Source: Echinarachnius parma (taxonomy: Eukaryota; Echinodermata; Echinoidea; Clypeasteroida; Echinarachniidae). From it: a DNA stretch of 64,000 bases. Shown piece by piece: positions 1-10,543 of this stretch. The position numbers were made by a program, and so were the translations under genes. The DNA lies in NCBI GenBank assembly GCA_037951105.1, contig JBAMJV010009651.1, positions 1 through 64,000 on the forward strand, written 5' to 3'. The notes under the pieces were generated by a model. That model had not been told where the DNA came from and made no database searches. It worked only from the letters and a program-made list of their open reading frames with translations. The number at the start of each line of letters is the position of its first letter. Positions within the stretch are counted from its first letter, which is position 1.

Positions 1-1563
1 TTTGTTTAGGGAGGTGTGTAATGGTTTTTTTGGGGTTGTTATATTGTTGATAGATTAGTTGAGTTTAGGGTGTGAGAGAGATTATTATTATTTGTTGTGT
101 TTTTTGTTGATTGGGAAAAGTATAGTGGAGGGTGTGGGGGTGTGGTATTGGGGTGATGGTTGTTAGATTGAGTTGGGTATGTGTGAGGTGTATTTAAATG
201 TATTAATTTGATGTGGGGGAGGATGTGTTGGGATAGGAGAGTAAAGTGTAGTGATGTGAGTGGGAAGAGTGGGGGGTTAGTAGGTAATATTAGATAGAGT
301 GGGTTGTTTAGTTGTATTGAATGGATTAATTGTGAGTGAGGAGGAGGGGGGGGAGAGAATGGGTTAGATTAAGGAAGTTTTGTTGAGAGTGTGTAGTGGT
401 TGATGTGTTGAGTGGGAAGGGTTTTGGGTTTGAGTGATGTAGGGATTTATGGGATTGTGGGGGTAATAGGTAGTAGTGGAAATGGGTAGTATTGGAATAG
501 GGAGGTATTGGAGATGGTATTGAATAGGTATGGGAAGGTAGTGAGGGAGGAAGGTGTGTTAGGTAGTGTATGGATTAGAATTGGTGGGTTAATAGGGTAA
601 TAGTTAGGGGGTTGTGGTATTTGAGTGGTGTGGGATTTGAGAGTTGTTAGGGTTGGGGTATAGTGATTTAGTAAGTAGAGTATATGGGGAAGGTGGGGGG
701 GGGTTGTGGGAGGAGGTAGTGATAAAATGTAAGGTGAGTTAAAGTGGTGATGGGGTGGTGTAAGAGAGAGGGTGAAGGTGGTATATTGAGTTGTAAGGTA
801 GGTTTATATAGGAGTTAAAGAAGGTTTGAGATGTATTAGGTTGAGAGTTTAGTATGTGTTGTATTTTATTAAGGTGTTGTAGGGGGGGGAGGTGTGGGGT
901 ATAATAAGGAGTGGAGTATGGGGGTATATTGTGGTAGGTGGGGGTGAGGGGTTGTAGGGGGGGGGGGTGATGGGTTTTGGAGGAATTATGTTGGGGGGGG
1001 TAGGGGGTTTGTGTTTTTGTGTGGAGTGTAAGGAGGGGGTGGGTGGGGAATTATTGTATGAGGTTATGTTGATGTTTGTTGGTTGTTGATTGTGAGTGGT
1101 TATTGTGGTTTTGAGTGGAGGGAGTAGTAGTTATGTAGGGGTATTTTTTAGGTGTTTTGTTTAATGGGAAAATTAGTGTAATAGAGGTGAGTAGGTGTGT
1201 TGTGGGGGAGTAATGGTTAGGGGGGGGGATTTGTTAGGTGAGTGTAGTGTGTGATATATGTTTTTGATGGGGGTTATTGGGGATGTTGTTGGATAGGGAA
1301 TGTTGGGTTTGGGGAGAGTGGATGTTAGGAGAGTTGAGGTGATAGGAGTTGTTGAAGGGATTATTGGTAGGTAGGGTTGGGGTTGAAGTGAAGTTAGGGA
1401 GGTGAAGTAGGTGTTGTGTTGTGGATAATATAGAGAGAGGTAAGTTGGATGTTTAGAGTATTTTGTTTGTTGTTATTTTAGTTTTATATTGGTGTTAGTG
1501 ATTTGAAGAATATTTATTTGGAGGGTGTTTGTTTATTGTAGGAGATAATGATTAGAATGATTA
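1..1563. other. Cytosine-free G/T-rich stretch
   Basis: Reading every line from 1 to 1563, the + strand has no C; the first is at 1564. Two sampled 60-base lines (1-60, 241-300) together hold 48 T, 44 G and 28 A. No start codon is possible on the minus strand because it has no G, and I see no gene, promoter or repeat unit. G-runs are frequent, for example near 957-968. The stretch touches the window edge, so an assembly or library artefact is a serious possibility. G is far commoner than in the rest of this AT-rich window, so plain C-to-T conversion of local DNA does not fully explain it. Confidence 0.95.
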
Positions 1564-1716
1564 CGTAGGTTGGGTTTGTTGGAGTTTGGGGGTTAATAGT
1601 ATAGTAAGTGTTAATAGTATGGAGGAGTGTTTGGTTTATTGTTAGGTCGTATAGGTTGAATATGTAGGAAATATGACGGGTTTGAGTGCGATATGGATGT
1701 CTATTGCACGATTCGT
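1564..1716. other. Transition zone with CpG-only cytosines
   Basis: The first four cytosines after the C-free stretch, at 1564, 1648, 1677 and 1689, are each followed by G. The first cytosine outside CpG is at 1701, after which composition becomes ordinary. Such a pattern is known from bisulfite or enzymatically converted DNA in which methylated CpG is protected. Confidence 0.85.
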
Positions 1717-1781
1717 CAGCCCCGTCAGTACTATTTGAACGAGCTACGAAGTAGCGAGTTCAAATAGTACTGACGGGGCTG
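1717..1781. repeat. Perfect 24-bp inverted repeat (hairpin)
   Basis: Arms 1717-1740 and 1758-1781 are perfect reverse complements around a 17-base spacer, which is itself partly self-complementary. Weaker complementarity extends outward (GTGCGA and GTCTATT on both sides), suggesting the core of a foldback MITE whose left arm runs into the anomalous C-free sequence. Confidence 0.85.
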
Positions 1782-2687
1782 CACGATGAGTGTAAATAGA
1801 CTGCCCTCGCACAAAATCAGTAATTATTTCATTTATATAACACCCACCGGTACTTTACATACACAATAACATATTTTCTTACCTAAAACAGTTTAAACTA
1901 CTCCAGGAGAAAAGATGCCGTCAAATGAAATAATGTGAATTGCTCTAAACTTAGTCTTGGTGTTTACAGAATTACGGTCAAGTCTCAAGTCTCAAGACAA
2001 TTCTCTAGTCCAGCGTCAATTAATTGTTAGAAGGAAATTCGTTGCCATCGTAAACGGTATACATCCGTCGATCACAATTGAATAAACAATGATTTAATCC
2101 AGATTTAATAATCCAATCAGTGGTAAAATTAGAACGCGTGAAGATCGTTGTATTTTGTGAAGAATTGCACACACTATATAGGCACAGCTAGAGCTACATC
2201 CAGGCCGGCTGGCTATATAATGTATACAACATGTACGCAGCGCATATACGACGCGTGTGCGCGCCTCGACAGTACTACGCGGGGGAGGGGGGGGGGGGGG
2301 GTATTCTCGGAACGCGATACATAAGCAACGAGCGAACATAGCAGCTCGCGCTGCATGCCATGTAACGTGTATGGTGAACCAGTTCATCACTCATTCAATT
2401 GATAACGTCACTGGCGTGCATTAGTCGATTAATGCACGGTCTGACGATTTACTGAGTGCATTAGATCATTTTTTCTGAATATCATGTGACCTGAAATTAA
2501 CCAATCACAACTCGAGAACATTCTTAGATGTTATATAAAACAAAATATGTTAGTATGTCACTTCGTATTGTCTATGGCTCTATGCACATCAACAATATTC
2601 ATTCCCATTATCATAATCTTCTAAATGAAATAAAATTTGAGTGAGTCCTTATCTCAACGTTTACCTTCTACTATTATTACCCTGCAG
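1782..2687. other. Non-coding flank upstream of the partial receptor
   Basis: Ordinary AT-rich sequence with a long G-run at about 2281-2301. I looked for EGF-like exons that would belong 5' of the Ig exon at 2688 and found none. From about 2590 onward it is alignable to 38640 onward, the left edge of the segmental duplication. Confidence 0.6.
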
Positions 2688-2969
2688 GAATCAAAAGTGT
2701 CACTTTATATCCAGTCGTAAATTCCTACCAGGCCTCTCACTTCACTTGTTTAGTTGTTGGGGACTCGCTACCCTCTGCATCAGAAGTCCGATTCTACCGT
2801 TACGACCACGGAACTGTGAACGACACGGGAATAACAATCGCTTCGAACTCCACAGAGGACAATGAACACTCGGTGGTCTTTGCAGTGGATAGCGTTGAGC
2901 CCGGGCTTTATGTCTGCTCTTTACCTAATCAACAAGGTTTACGGTTGGAAGTAAATTCCACAGCATACG
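2688..2969 (+). CDS. Ig-like exon, paralog A
   Basis: The 282-nt exon is phase 1 at both ends, with acceptor CTGCAG and donor G|GTAACA. It shows the Ig cysteine pair in FTCLVVG and YVCSLP, about 60 residues apart, and an N-glycosylation site in VNDTG. It corresponds to the Ig domain that follows the EGF block in Tie receptors. Confidence 0.8.
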
Positions 2970-5900
2970 GTAACAAACACCTTGCTTTGAAAATAGACAA
3001 TCGTGAAAGCCAACATTCTAGAGGACAGATGGTAGATGTTCTGAACAAGGAACACAAGCAATTGTAACCAAATTATCAAACACTGTTTTAATAAATAGTG
3101 TCAAACATTTTAAAGGGATCTAGTAACTTTGTTGACATGTGCAAAAAGTGATGAATGGTTGATGCAATGTATATTGTTGTTATCTCATATGTCCACAGGG
3201 TATTGTGTGAACATTTCAAGTCAAATGGACATTGTATGGCTAAGTAATGAGCGAAAATGCACAGTGATATTCAGTAACTCACTGCACTCACTTTGTACAC
3301 GGAAGAAAAACTCGCCCGGAGTTTTTCTTATCTGAATACTTCAATCATACATATCTTTGTAACGAAAGGGAAATTTGAAAAACCGAAACCTGTCCCATGA
3401 TTTTATTGTTAATACGAATACAACAAGGTATAAGGGAACCGCTAGAATTAAAATTTTATTTTGAGGATTTGGACAATGTCCCTTTAAGAACACTTAAATA
3501 TGCCTCATTTATCAAAAAGAATTAACCTGGACATACTTCTCATTAATATAATTTTGATGTTTGTAAAGTCATTTTGTAATTGATTGAAACAGTTCTTCCA
3601 GTATTGTCTTACCCACCCGTGACGTCTGGGATAACCGCTAGCACTATTGACTTGCACTGGAATGCTTGGAATACTGATGGCAATGGTATTGGCGATCCTC
3701 CACTGGTTGGGTACACCACCTACCAAATCATGCCACTCACTGGACAGTCAGAAGAGAGAACAGTAGGACCAGCAGTGACATCCATTACCCTGAATGACCT
3801 GAAGTCAGACACGGATTACCAGTTCAGTGTTGCTGCAATGAGATCGGGGGCCGGGGGAACTGGGCCCAGGTCACCAGTAACCAATAGGAAAACACTATGC
3901 GGAAGTAAGTTTTGTCACGATTGCACTACACCTGTTACTGGCATGCGAAAAAGGGGATATTTGTACCAAGGGTTAAGGTATTTTACCCAAATATCGCCTG
4001 ATAAGCAATCAAATATTTCCATATTGCAGGGGTTTACTTGAATTTGTGGATCATCATACTAAATTTACTCAACTTTTTAAGAGGGGATATACTGTACATT
4101 CATATGCCTATTTTGATTATATTATATTTGTTCGGTATTTTGTTTTACTTAGCGGACGATAAATTATCGAGTATAAAATAACGACAGTTAAGAGGGACCC
4201 CGTAATTATATGACCGATGTCGAGGAAGGCGGTGCAGAATAGCGATCGCGTATGGTGAATTTTCAATTGTGTTTATTTCGAAAAAAGAATACATATTAAT
4301 GCAACTACAATGTTCTGTATGTTATGTCATTCTTATCCTAGGCCCGGGTGGTGCTCCATCTGAAGTTCTGGCAGTAAACCCGAGACAGCTCATCTTAACA
4401 TGGGATGTGGGTATTGCTTCAAATTCACCAGCCTTTCTAAGATGTTAAATGAATGTACACTGAGTGTCTATTCATTTCATGAATATGTAAAACACGCACA
4501 CGTGACTTTGTTTACCACTTGTTTGTATGGTGTCCTTACTGTTGTGTGTAGCAAACATCACGAATATTTATTTTGATTCGTTGCATTTCTTGTCCTATTA
4601 CGCAAACAAACTCCGATAATTTAAGAACAATCTCACTTTATAAAATGCATCCCTTAACAATGACTTCATAAGTTGCAATTTTGTTGATATAATTATTTAA
4701 AGAAATCTTTGTGTAATGGTGTATTGCATTTTCTTTTTATTGCGGAACCAAATTACAAGAAAATATTGACGCGCTATTTGTATATCATTTTCTTTCTCTA
4801 ATTAATCGCGTCGCGTCGCAGAATCCTCCCAAATCCTCAGCTGAGTGCAGGAGCGGGTTCACGCACTACAAGATATACTACTCATCGCCCCATGTCACGT
4901 ATCCAGAGATACTAATAGATGACGTCACCACCTCGTCATACACACTGGATGACCTCCAACCAAACACGGAGTACACCTTATATATGACGTCATCAAACGA
5001 GGACGAGGAGAGTCAGGAGAGTGAACCAATCACGAAGAAGACGAGTGGCGAAAGTAAGACGAGTGGTGGATCACTTTTAATTTTGAGTAAAGGAAAAAGA
5101 TGGAGATCATTTCTTATTTTAACCAGTATTATTGTGGTTTTAGATGTACTAATATAAAAAAATATATCTTTGTATTACAGGATGTACTTCTACATCAGTC
5201 ATATAATTATGAAAATATGTATAATGTCACTACCTTTGCGTACGTGCAGTTATATTTGTATTAAGAACGAAATCGCCTCAAATGTATTACAAATTATGAA
5301 TTATAAGGACAAATACACCATGAAGCGCACATATACGTTGTAAATGTTGAGACAATGTTACACTTGAATACGTTTTGCACTGTGGTCAACGTCGATGTGT
5401 TCAATCAAATTATTCAAATACATGAACAGGTACTATAAACATGGACATTTAACAAAACAAACAAGAACGACCACCGATATGCCAGAAAGTACCAAATATA
5501 CTAAATTATCTCTGTAGGGCAACATTTGAAAAGGCACTTTCACTCGTGAATCAGACAAACATAAGAAATACGTTATAAAAACGATAAAAGGTTTACTAAT
5601 ATATGATTGTATTGTTTTTAAATAAGCAGCCTATAAACTCCCATGCCTAAATTATGACTGAATATCAATACGGTGTACCAATAATGTACATTCATAGTAC
5701 ATGGATTGTCTTAATTTTTTAGAGGAAACATACCATTTAATTTACAAAGCTTTATATTTAACTGCGCTTGTAAAAAATACACACACATGCCATTTTTATA
5801 TCTCAAATTCAGTACATACATGCACAACAGGTTCACCAGAGAGATTCAATTTGACGATTCCATGGGCCTTGTTTGGAATCTCGCTCTCTGTCAACTTCAT

Positions 5901-6655
5901 AGGTGGATTCATTTTCGGCATGCTATACTTTCGTCGTGGATGGTATGTGCGCTTTTTCTTATGTTTTTTTCTTCTCAAGATGGACGTATTAAAACACTCA
6001 TTTTCAAATCTGACATTACACATGAGAGATTAAAACACGAGTCATCCTGACTATCAGTAATGTATTATACATTGCAGAACAATGATAATTCATTTTAATA
6101 ATAATGTGACTCATTGAACTATGTCTACCAACAATGTCCTATAGAGGCAAACATATTACTAACACATATTTTTAAATGTTATTTTAAGAGGACATTGATA
6201 TGTAAAAATAATTTAATATTGCATTATCTATATGAATGTTATACACACTCCATTATGAGTGAACCAATCTAACGATTGTCTAGCGAGGCACAATTTCTTT
6301 GCGCTCTTTATTTACAGAATATAAAATTATAAATGATCAATTCTCGTACAGTTGGCGAAAGGGCGCAACATCATCGCGAGAGGGAACGGCGCCATCTGGA
6401 CAAGGCAAGGAATCAAGCCCAGACAACTCGACACCCCTTCACCTGTACGAAGATCTGATGAAGGCACCAACCGCCCCCGCCCCCCCTCTGACCAATCCTT
6501 CGGCAGGTAGTTCCAACGTCAATGATGGAGCATACGAGAATGCTGCAGTGACTGCGTCCTCAGAAGACGAACCTCGCCTTTCCCGGGGTCGAGCCAAGCC
6601 CCCTGTCAAGAATGAAGCGAAGGATGACCTAGAGTATGAAACTCCCTTTGTTTGA
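2688..6655 (+). CDS. Tie-like receptor, kinase-less, 3' half (paralog A)
   Basis: Six exons can be joined in frame: 2688-2969 (Ig), 3593-3904 (FN3), 4342-4406 and 4822-5053 (second FN3), 5831-5942 (transmembrane) and 6352-6655 (cytoplasmic tail, stop TGA 6653-6655). Junction phases are 1, 1, 0, 1, 2 and every acceptor ends in AG. Domain order and motifs match the membrane-proximal half of the complete receptor at 25727-42621, and through it the Tie1/Tie2 family: Ig after the EGF block, then FN3 with a GAGG loop before the last strand. The signal peptide, N-terminal Ig domains and EGF repeats are not found upstream; they lie outside the window, or the locus is a truncated duplicate. No kinase exon follows. 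All six exons are free of stops and close to copy B, which argues for recent duplication or function. Probably a type I plasma-membrane receptor; ligand unknown. Confidence 0.8.
3593..3904 (+). CDS. FN3 exon 1, paralog A
   Basis: A 312-nt phase 1-1 exon encoding one fibronectin type III domain. It starts VLPVLSYPPV and has the strand-B tryptophan (DLHWNAW), the DPPLVGY loop, LNDLKSDTDYQFSV near the end, and a Gly-rich GAGGTGP loop typical of Tie FN3 domains. The donor is A|GTAAGT. Confidence 0.85.
4342..5053 (+). CDS. FN3 domain 2, split over two exons, paralog A
   Basis: Exon 4342-4406 (65 nt, ending TWD at phase 0) and exon 4822-5053 (232 nt, phase 0-1) together encode an FN3: GGAPSEVLAVNPRQLILTWD, then CRSGFTHYKIYYSS, LDDLQPNTEYTLYMTSSN and an acidic DEESQESEP end. 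The same split and phases occur in the minus-strand GPCR at 63708-62442. Confidence 0.85.
5831..5942 (+). CDS. Transmembrane exon, paralog A
   Basis: A 112-nt exon after acceptor CACAACAG, ending with donor TG|GTATGT. It encodes a short Ser/Pro stem, then a hydrophobic span from IPWALFG through FIFGMLYF, stopped by FRRG. Only one membrane segment is present. Confidence 0.8.
6352..6655 (+). CDS. Cytoplasmic tail exon, paralog A
   Basis: The last exon follows acceptor TCGTACAG; an alternative AG at 6315-6316 would give an immediate stop. It encodes about 100 Pro/Ser/Glu-rich residues with tyrosine motifs YEDL, YENA and a C-terminal YETPFV. There is no kinase motif (no GxGxxG, HRD or DFG). Confidence 0.8.
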
Positions 6656-6671
6656 AAGTGGAATTTCATGT

Positions 6672-6677
6672 AATAAA
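6672..6677 (+). terminator. Polyadenylation signal AATAAA, paralog A
   Basis: AATAAA lies 17 nt after the TGA stop. It is shared by copies B and C, giving a very short 3' UTR. Confidence 0.6.
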
Positions 6678-6899
6678 AGTTGTCTTCTTCGTAGCCCGAT
6701 TAGAATATAAATGGGAAGGAAAACTGTCAAGCGTCAAATTGTCAAAAAGTTGGCAAACGTTACTGTACATAGTGGCTAAAACCTTCGTGTTATGATTACT
6801 ATACGTATCACCTCTATTACTACATATTCTATCCTGCTTTAATCATTGAAGATATCTTAAATTATATTCCACATACTAAGAATCTTGCTCTACGATTGG

Positions 6900-7135
6900 T
6901 CAAAAGTTAATCACGTGATGAAATATAGTTTCGCCCATCATTGATGGGAGAAGAAAAGTTCGTTACACTGTGCAGATATTTTGGGTGAAAGTGCGTTGCA
7001 CTCACTAGATAGTCGGTAAAAGTGCGTTGCACTGTGTAGATATTCAATTGTTCGCGCGCAAGTATACGCGTGCGCGCGTTAGTGCGCAGAAAGGTAGCGC
7101 GCTGATGCGCAACGTTTGCGCGCGGCTAGGCTTAA
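6900..7135. other. CpG-rich alternating purine/pyrimidine block
   Basis: Short direct repeats (GTGCGTTGCACT, CTGTGTAGATATT or close variants) are followed at about 7050-7130 by a run dominated by CG, GC and TG steps, in contrast to the AT-rich surroundings. It is also present at 42900-43095. Such alternation favours Z-DNA. No gene seen. Confidence 0.5.
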
Positions 7136-7395
7136 TAGACAATGGTATAAGCGTCTTTGACTTGTAATCATAAATCTTGTTCATGTGCAGGATTGACGAA
7201 ATTGAAATAAAAGACTCGATCAATTGCTCAATATTCCAAACTTGTTAGCCATTTGTGTTAGTTATAGGTCGTTTGTGATCAAAATAATTGATGTGGAATA
7301 TAAAGCAAATAATCACCTTTTGGTTTCAGGCGATGGCAAACTATCACTTCCTCGGCGATCTGAGTGTATACACACACAACCTAAACGGGTCAATT

Positions 7396-7680
7396 TCTAG
7401 CCTGACTAGCATTAACCTAGTAGAGCAAGTTAGTAAAAATTGCTTTACGAACATGATGTTAGTAAAATGCGGCAATGTGGCTAGTAATGCTCTACTGGAT
7501 TATATCAGGGCGAGGTTTACTAACCCAAAGCTAGTAAATCAATCCTGACTAGCATGCTATTGTATGCTGTACTAGTTTGCAGTAAAACGCCAAGAACATA
7601 GCATGTGGATGAACTAGCTTAAGCTAGTACAGGAACTAGCTTAAGCTAGTACAGGAACTAGCTTAAGCTAGTACAGTCAA
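7396..7680. repeat. Left subterminal CTAGC array
   Basis: About a dozen CTAGC, CTAGT or GTTAGT motifs culminate in three perfect 16-bp palindromes ACTAGCTTAAGCTAGT at 7613-7628, 7635-7650 and 7657-7672, spaced 22 bp. These are likely transposase-binding sites. Confidence 0.75.
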
Positions 7681-8689
7681 AGTGGAGAATTTATCATAAA
7701 CTAAATTGTGACGGGTTTCAACTGTAACCTCAAGAGCTATAAATAATCAAAGATCCTACGTACATAATGTGTACATAGCTCGTACTCCAACAAAATATGC
7801 TCATACCAGAGCTAGAAGTTCAACAAAAGTTACGACAATTCGGTTGATTTTGACCTGCATTTGGACAATCTGAAGGTAAGACTATATAGTATATGAATCG
7901 CACGTGTCTTTGGTACATTATTATGTGAAGTTTAAGTTTCTATACTAGTAATATGTAGTTTTGTGTGGGGAGTTCTGGAGATTTTCTTAGGCTTTTTAGA
8001 CAAAATGTATCGAACGATATCGATGCCATTGTACACTGCCTCTGTACTTACGTACGTACAGTACAGTACAGTATAGGGGCACTTAGCTCTGTCGTGACCT
8101 TGTCCTATTTTTTGCGGCTGCTTTGACCTTTGGACTTATGCAGTGTGAAATCATTTTGTGTGATTGTGAGTTGATTGTGAATTCAGGGTCGTGTACATTT
8201 TGAAATATTAGTTTAATGTCGAAGCTTCTATAATAAGAGGCATACATAATTCATTTACAACTCGGTGAACGTCTGGGTGCAAGCATATTATAAACACTCC
8301 TACAATGATATGGAACAGTCCATTATGTACCTACTTATATGCGGTCGGTCTATTTTTAGCGGACGATACCATTTGTGATTGTGGGGGTGTTTAAATTGAT
8401 CAAAAATGGAGGGGAGGGACTAGTTGAATATTATTTTCCCCTATTTTATGCTAAATTTATTTTTTTAGATTTCCCCTTTTGTTATTTGTTTAATTAAAAT
8501 ATCATTATCAGTAACATTATCTGTACAAACTTATATACAGAGCTTCAAGGATAATCAACTCAATCGGATAATATTTACGAATCAAATGTCTCTTTTCACG
8601 AAAGTCGAAAGTAAAACTGAAAAAGAAAGAAGTTGTATTATTTTTACTTCTTTCTTTCAATAAAGGATTGATGAAAGTTACAGTGACCC

Positions 8690-10543
8690 TCCTGTTGGAA
8701 CAAGTGACCTTTCAATGACTGGACGCTCCACTCCTCATTGTCGTGCCATCATCTTTTTCATCATCAGGTTAGTAGTATTTTTCTTTCTTGTTTTTCTTAT
8801 TTATACAAAATGTTCTTAATGTTTTTCCCCACAGCAACATTTTTTTTAAAATCAAGAACAAGCAATATTGCAATGCTTTCATTTATTTATAAATGTGTCT
8901 GTATTTTATATTGTTTCCAATCCAGTTTACTTATATACATAATATTCTTTTTATTTGTCAGATGACCCCTTCACTTCAGTGGCATTCTTCATTCCACACC
9001 GAAACGGGACGAGATGTCTCGCCTTCCTGCGTCAAAAAGTGTTCACCCTCAAGAGACTGGATAAGCGGCAGTCATCATGCTGATCAACTCGAACTAGAGA
9101 AGGAATCGTGCCTCAACGTCTTATCTGATTCATGAGGTTAGTATATTTACATAATTATTGTTTTTTTCTTATCTTACATACTAGGTGTTCTTTATTAATG
9201 TTTTGCTTTACCTTTATTTCACTGGATAGATCTCCTTTTTAAAATGTTCATTTGTATTCTCATCATTATTTGTATGAGCTATCATTATTTTCTTATTTCT
9301 TTAATTGTTTGATTAATTACACATTTCTGATAAATGCCACACATAACTGTGGTCAATATAGAATATCCTGTAGAATCATTTTCTGTTTAGTTAATTATTA
9401 TTAATCGATATTTATATGAATTCATATATTTTAAGGGGTAGTACCGTTTTGGGTAAGGATAAACGCAAACCTGCACAGTAACATAACAAACTAATAGTTA
9501 TAAGTCCACCATGCTCGAAACGTATTACAAACGACTAAGTAAATAGCCCGTTATCATTCAAAAAGAGCCATGAAGACACAAGAGGGTGCTCTCTAAAATG
9601 GTATTAGTTTCAACCACTTTCATACAACAAAATTATGCATAACAGATAACTATTTTAAACCGCTTTTGAAAATGTTTGAACAAGTTTAAGCATTTTTTTT
9701 TATAAAAAAAAATCATTGAATAAATGTGGGGCCCAAATTTATTACCATCGGATATTTTATCCATTTCTGAACCGATTTTGACCAAATAAAGTGTATTTTG
9801 CCATTAAAATTGCATGTTCTTTAAAATTCGACACTCAGTTTTTCATTACCTCACAACAAAAATTGTGCTGTGCTACCAAAACTGAACTACCTCTTTAATG
9901 TACTGATATTCCTTGATTTTTATTTTTATTCATTCTATGATTGCAGGTAGAAGTAAATCCCAATCAGTCACTACGCATGTGAAAGGTGAACCTGGGCCAT
10001 TTTCCAGAGCAGAGCTGCCAAGTCCGTTTTGCCAACGAGGTCGTGCTGCAATACAACAGGATACTGAGTTTACAACAGGATACAACAGGATACTATGCTT
10101 TCCTAGGAGCAGGTTGTGCACTAAGTGTGATGTTGTGGTGTAATTGGAGGCACCAAGGATGAGGCACACGCTTTATGCATGTTATGCAGCGCAGGCAGGA
10201 CAGCTTTTCCAGCCATTTTCCAGTGGCAACTTCAGGCAGTACAGGCCAGGAGAAGCCTCCATTTCCCCTCAACTTTCTGTCATCTCAGCATTTACTGGAC
10301 AAGCTGGGCCATCGTATTCGCCATCGACTTGCACTTCGTACTCCTCGGGTACTTCGTGTACCTCGTACTCATCGTGGACTCGTACTTCACGCGATCCTCG
10401 TGAGCGTTCGTCGTACCACGTTGTCGTACTTCAACGTACTCTTCGCAGCACTCATCGGCTACTTGGTCATCGACCGTCACAAACTCGTGCTCGACCCCGT
10501 CGTTGACGATGATCGTCAGTGTCGCGCATGAACTGCAACCCGC
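8690..10543 (+). other. Exon-like segments inside the TIR element, function unknown
   Basis: Three segments look spliced: one ends CATCAG|GTTAGTA near 8766, one runs from acceptor TTTGTCAG (about 8961) to a donor GAG|GTTAGTA near 9136, and one starts at ATTGCAG near 9946. None gives a protein I recognise. The third contains a degenerate TCGTAC-type repeat (about 10315-10500) that leaves several frames open at once, so its open frames are weak evidence of coding. It may be a transposon transcript or captured host sequence. Confidence 0.3.
9435..9894. mobile_element. MITE family M1, copy 1 (TTAA flanks)
   Basis: The element starts AGGGGTAGTACCGTTTTGG and ends CCAAAACTGAACTACCTCT, flanked by TTAA at 9431-9434 and 9895-9898. 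It contains the family signature TGTGGGGCCC and a stretch related to GAACCGATTTTGACC. TTAA targets are typical of piggyBac and Kolobok MITEs. Confidence 0.7.

Noticed and set aside
2094..2390. 98-codon minus frame upstream of paralog A
   Set aside because: It runs through the G/C homopolymer (poly-Pro) and has no domain, splice context or conservation at the copy B locus.
6439..6669. Minus frames opposite the tail exons (also 42405-42635)
   Set aside because: Complementary shadows of the tail coding sequence, conserved only because that exon is duplicated.
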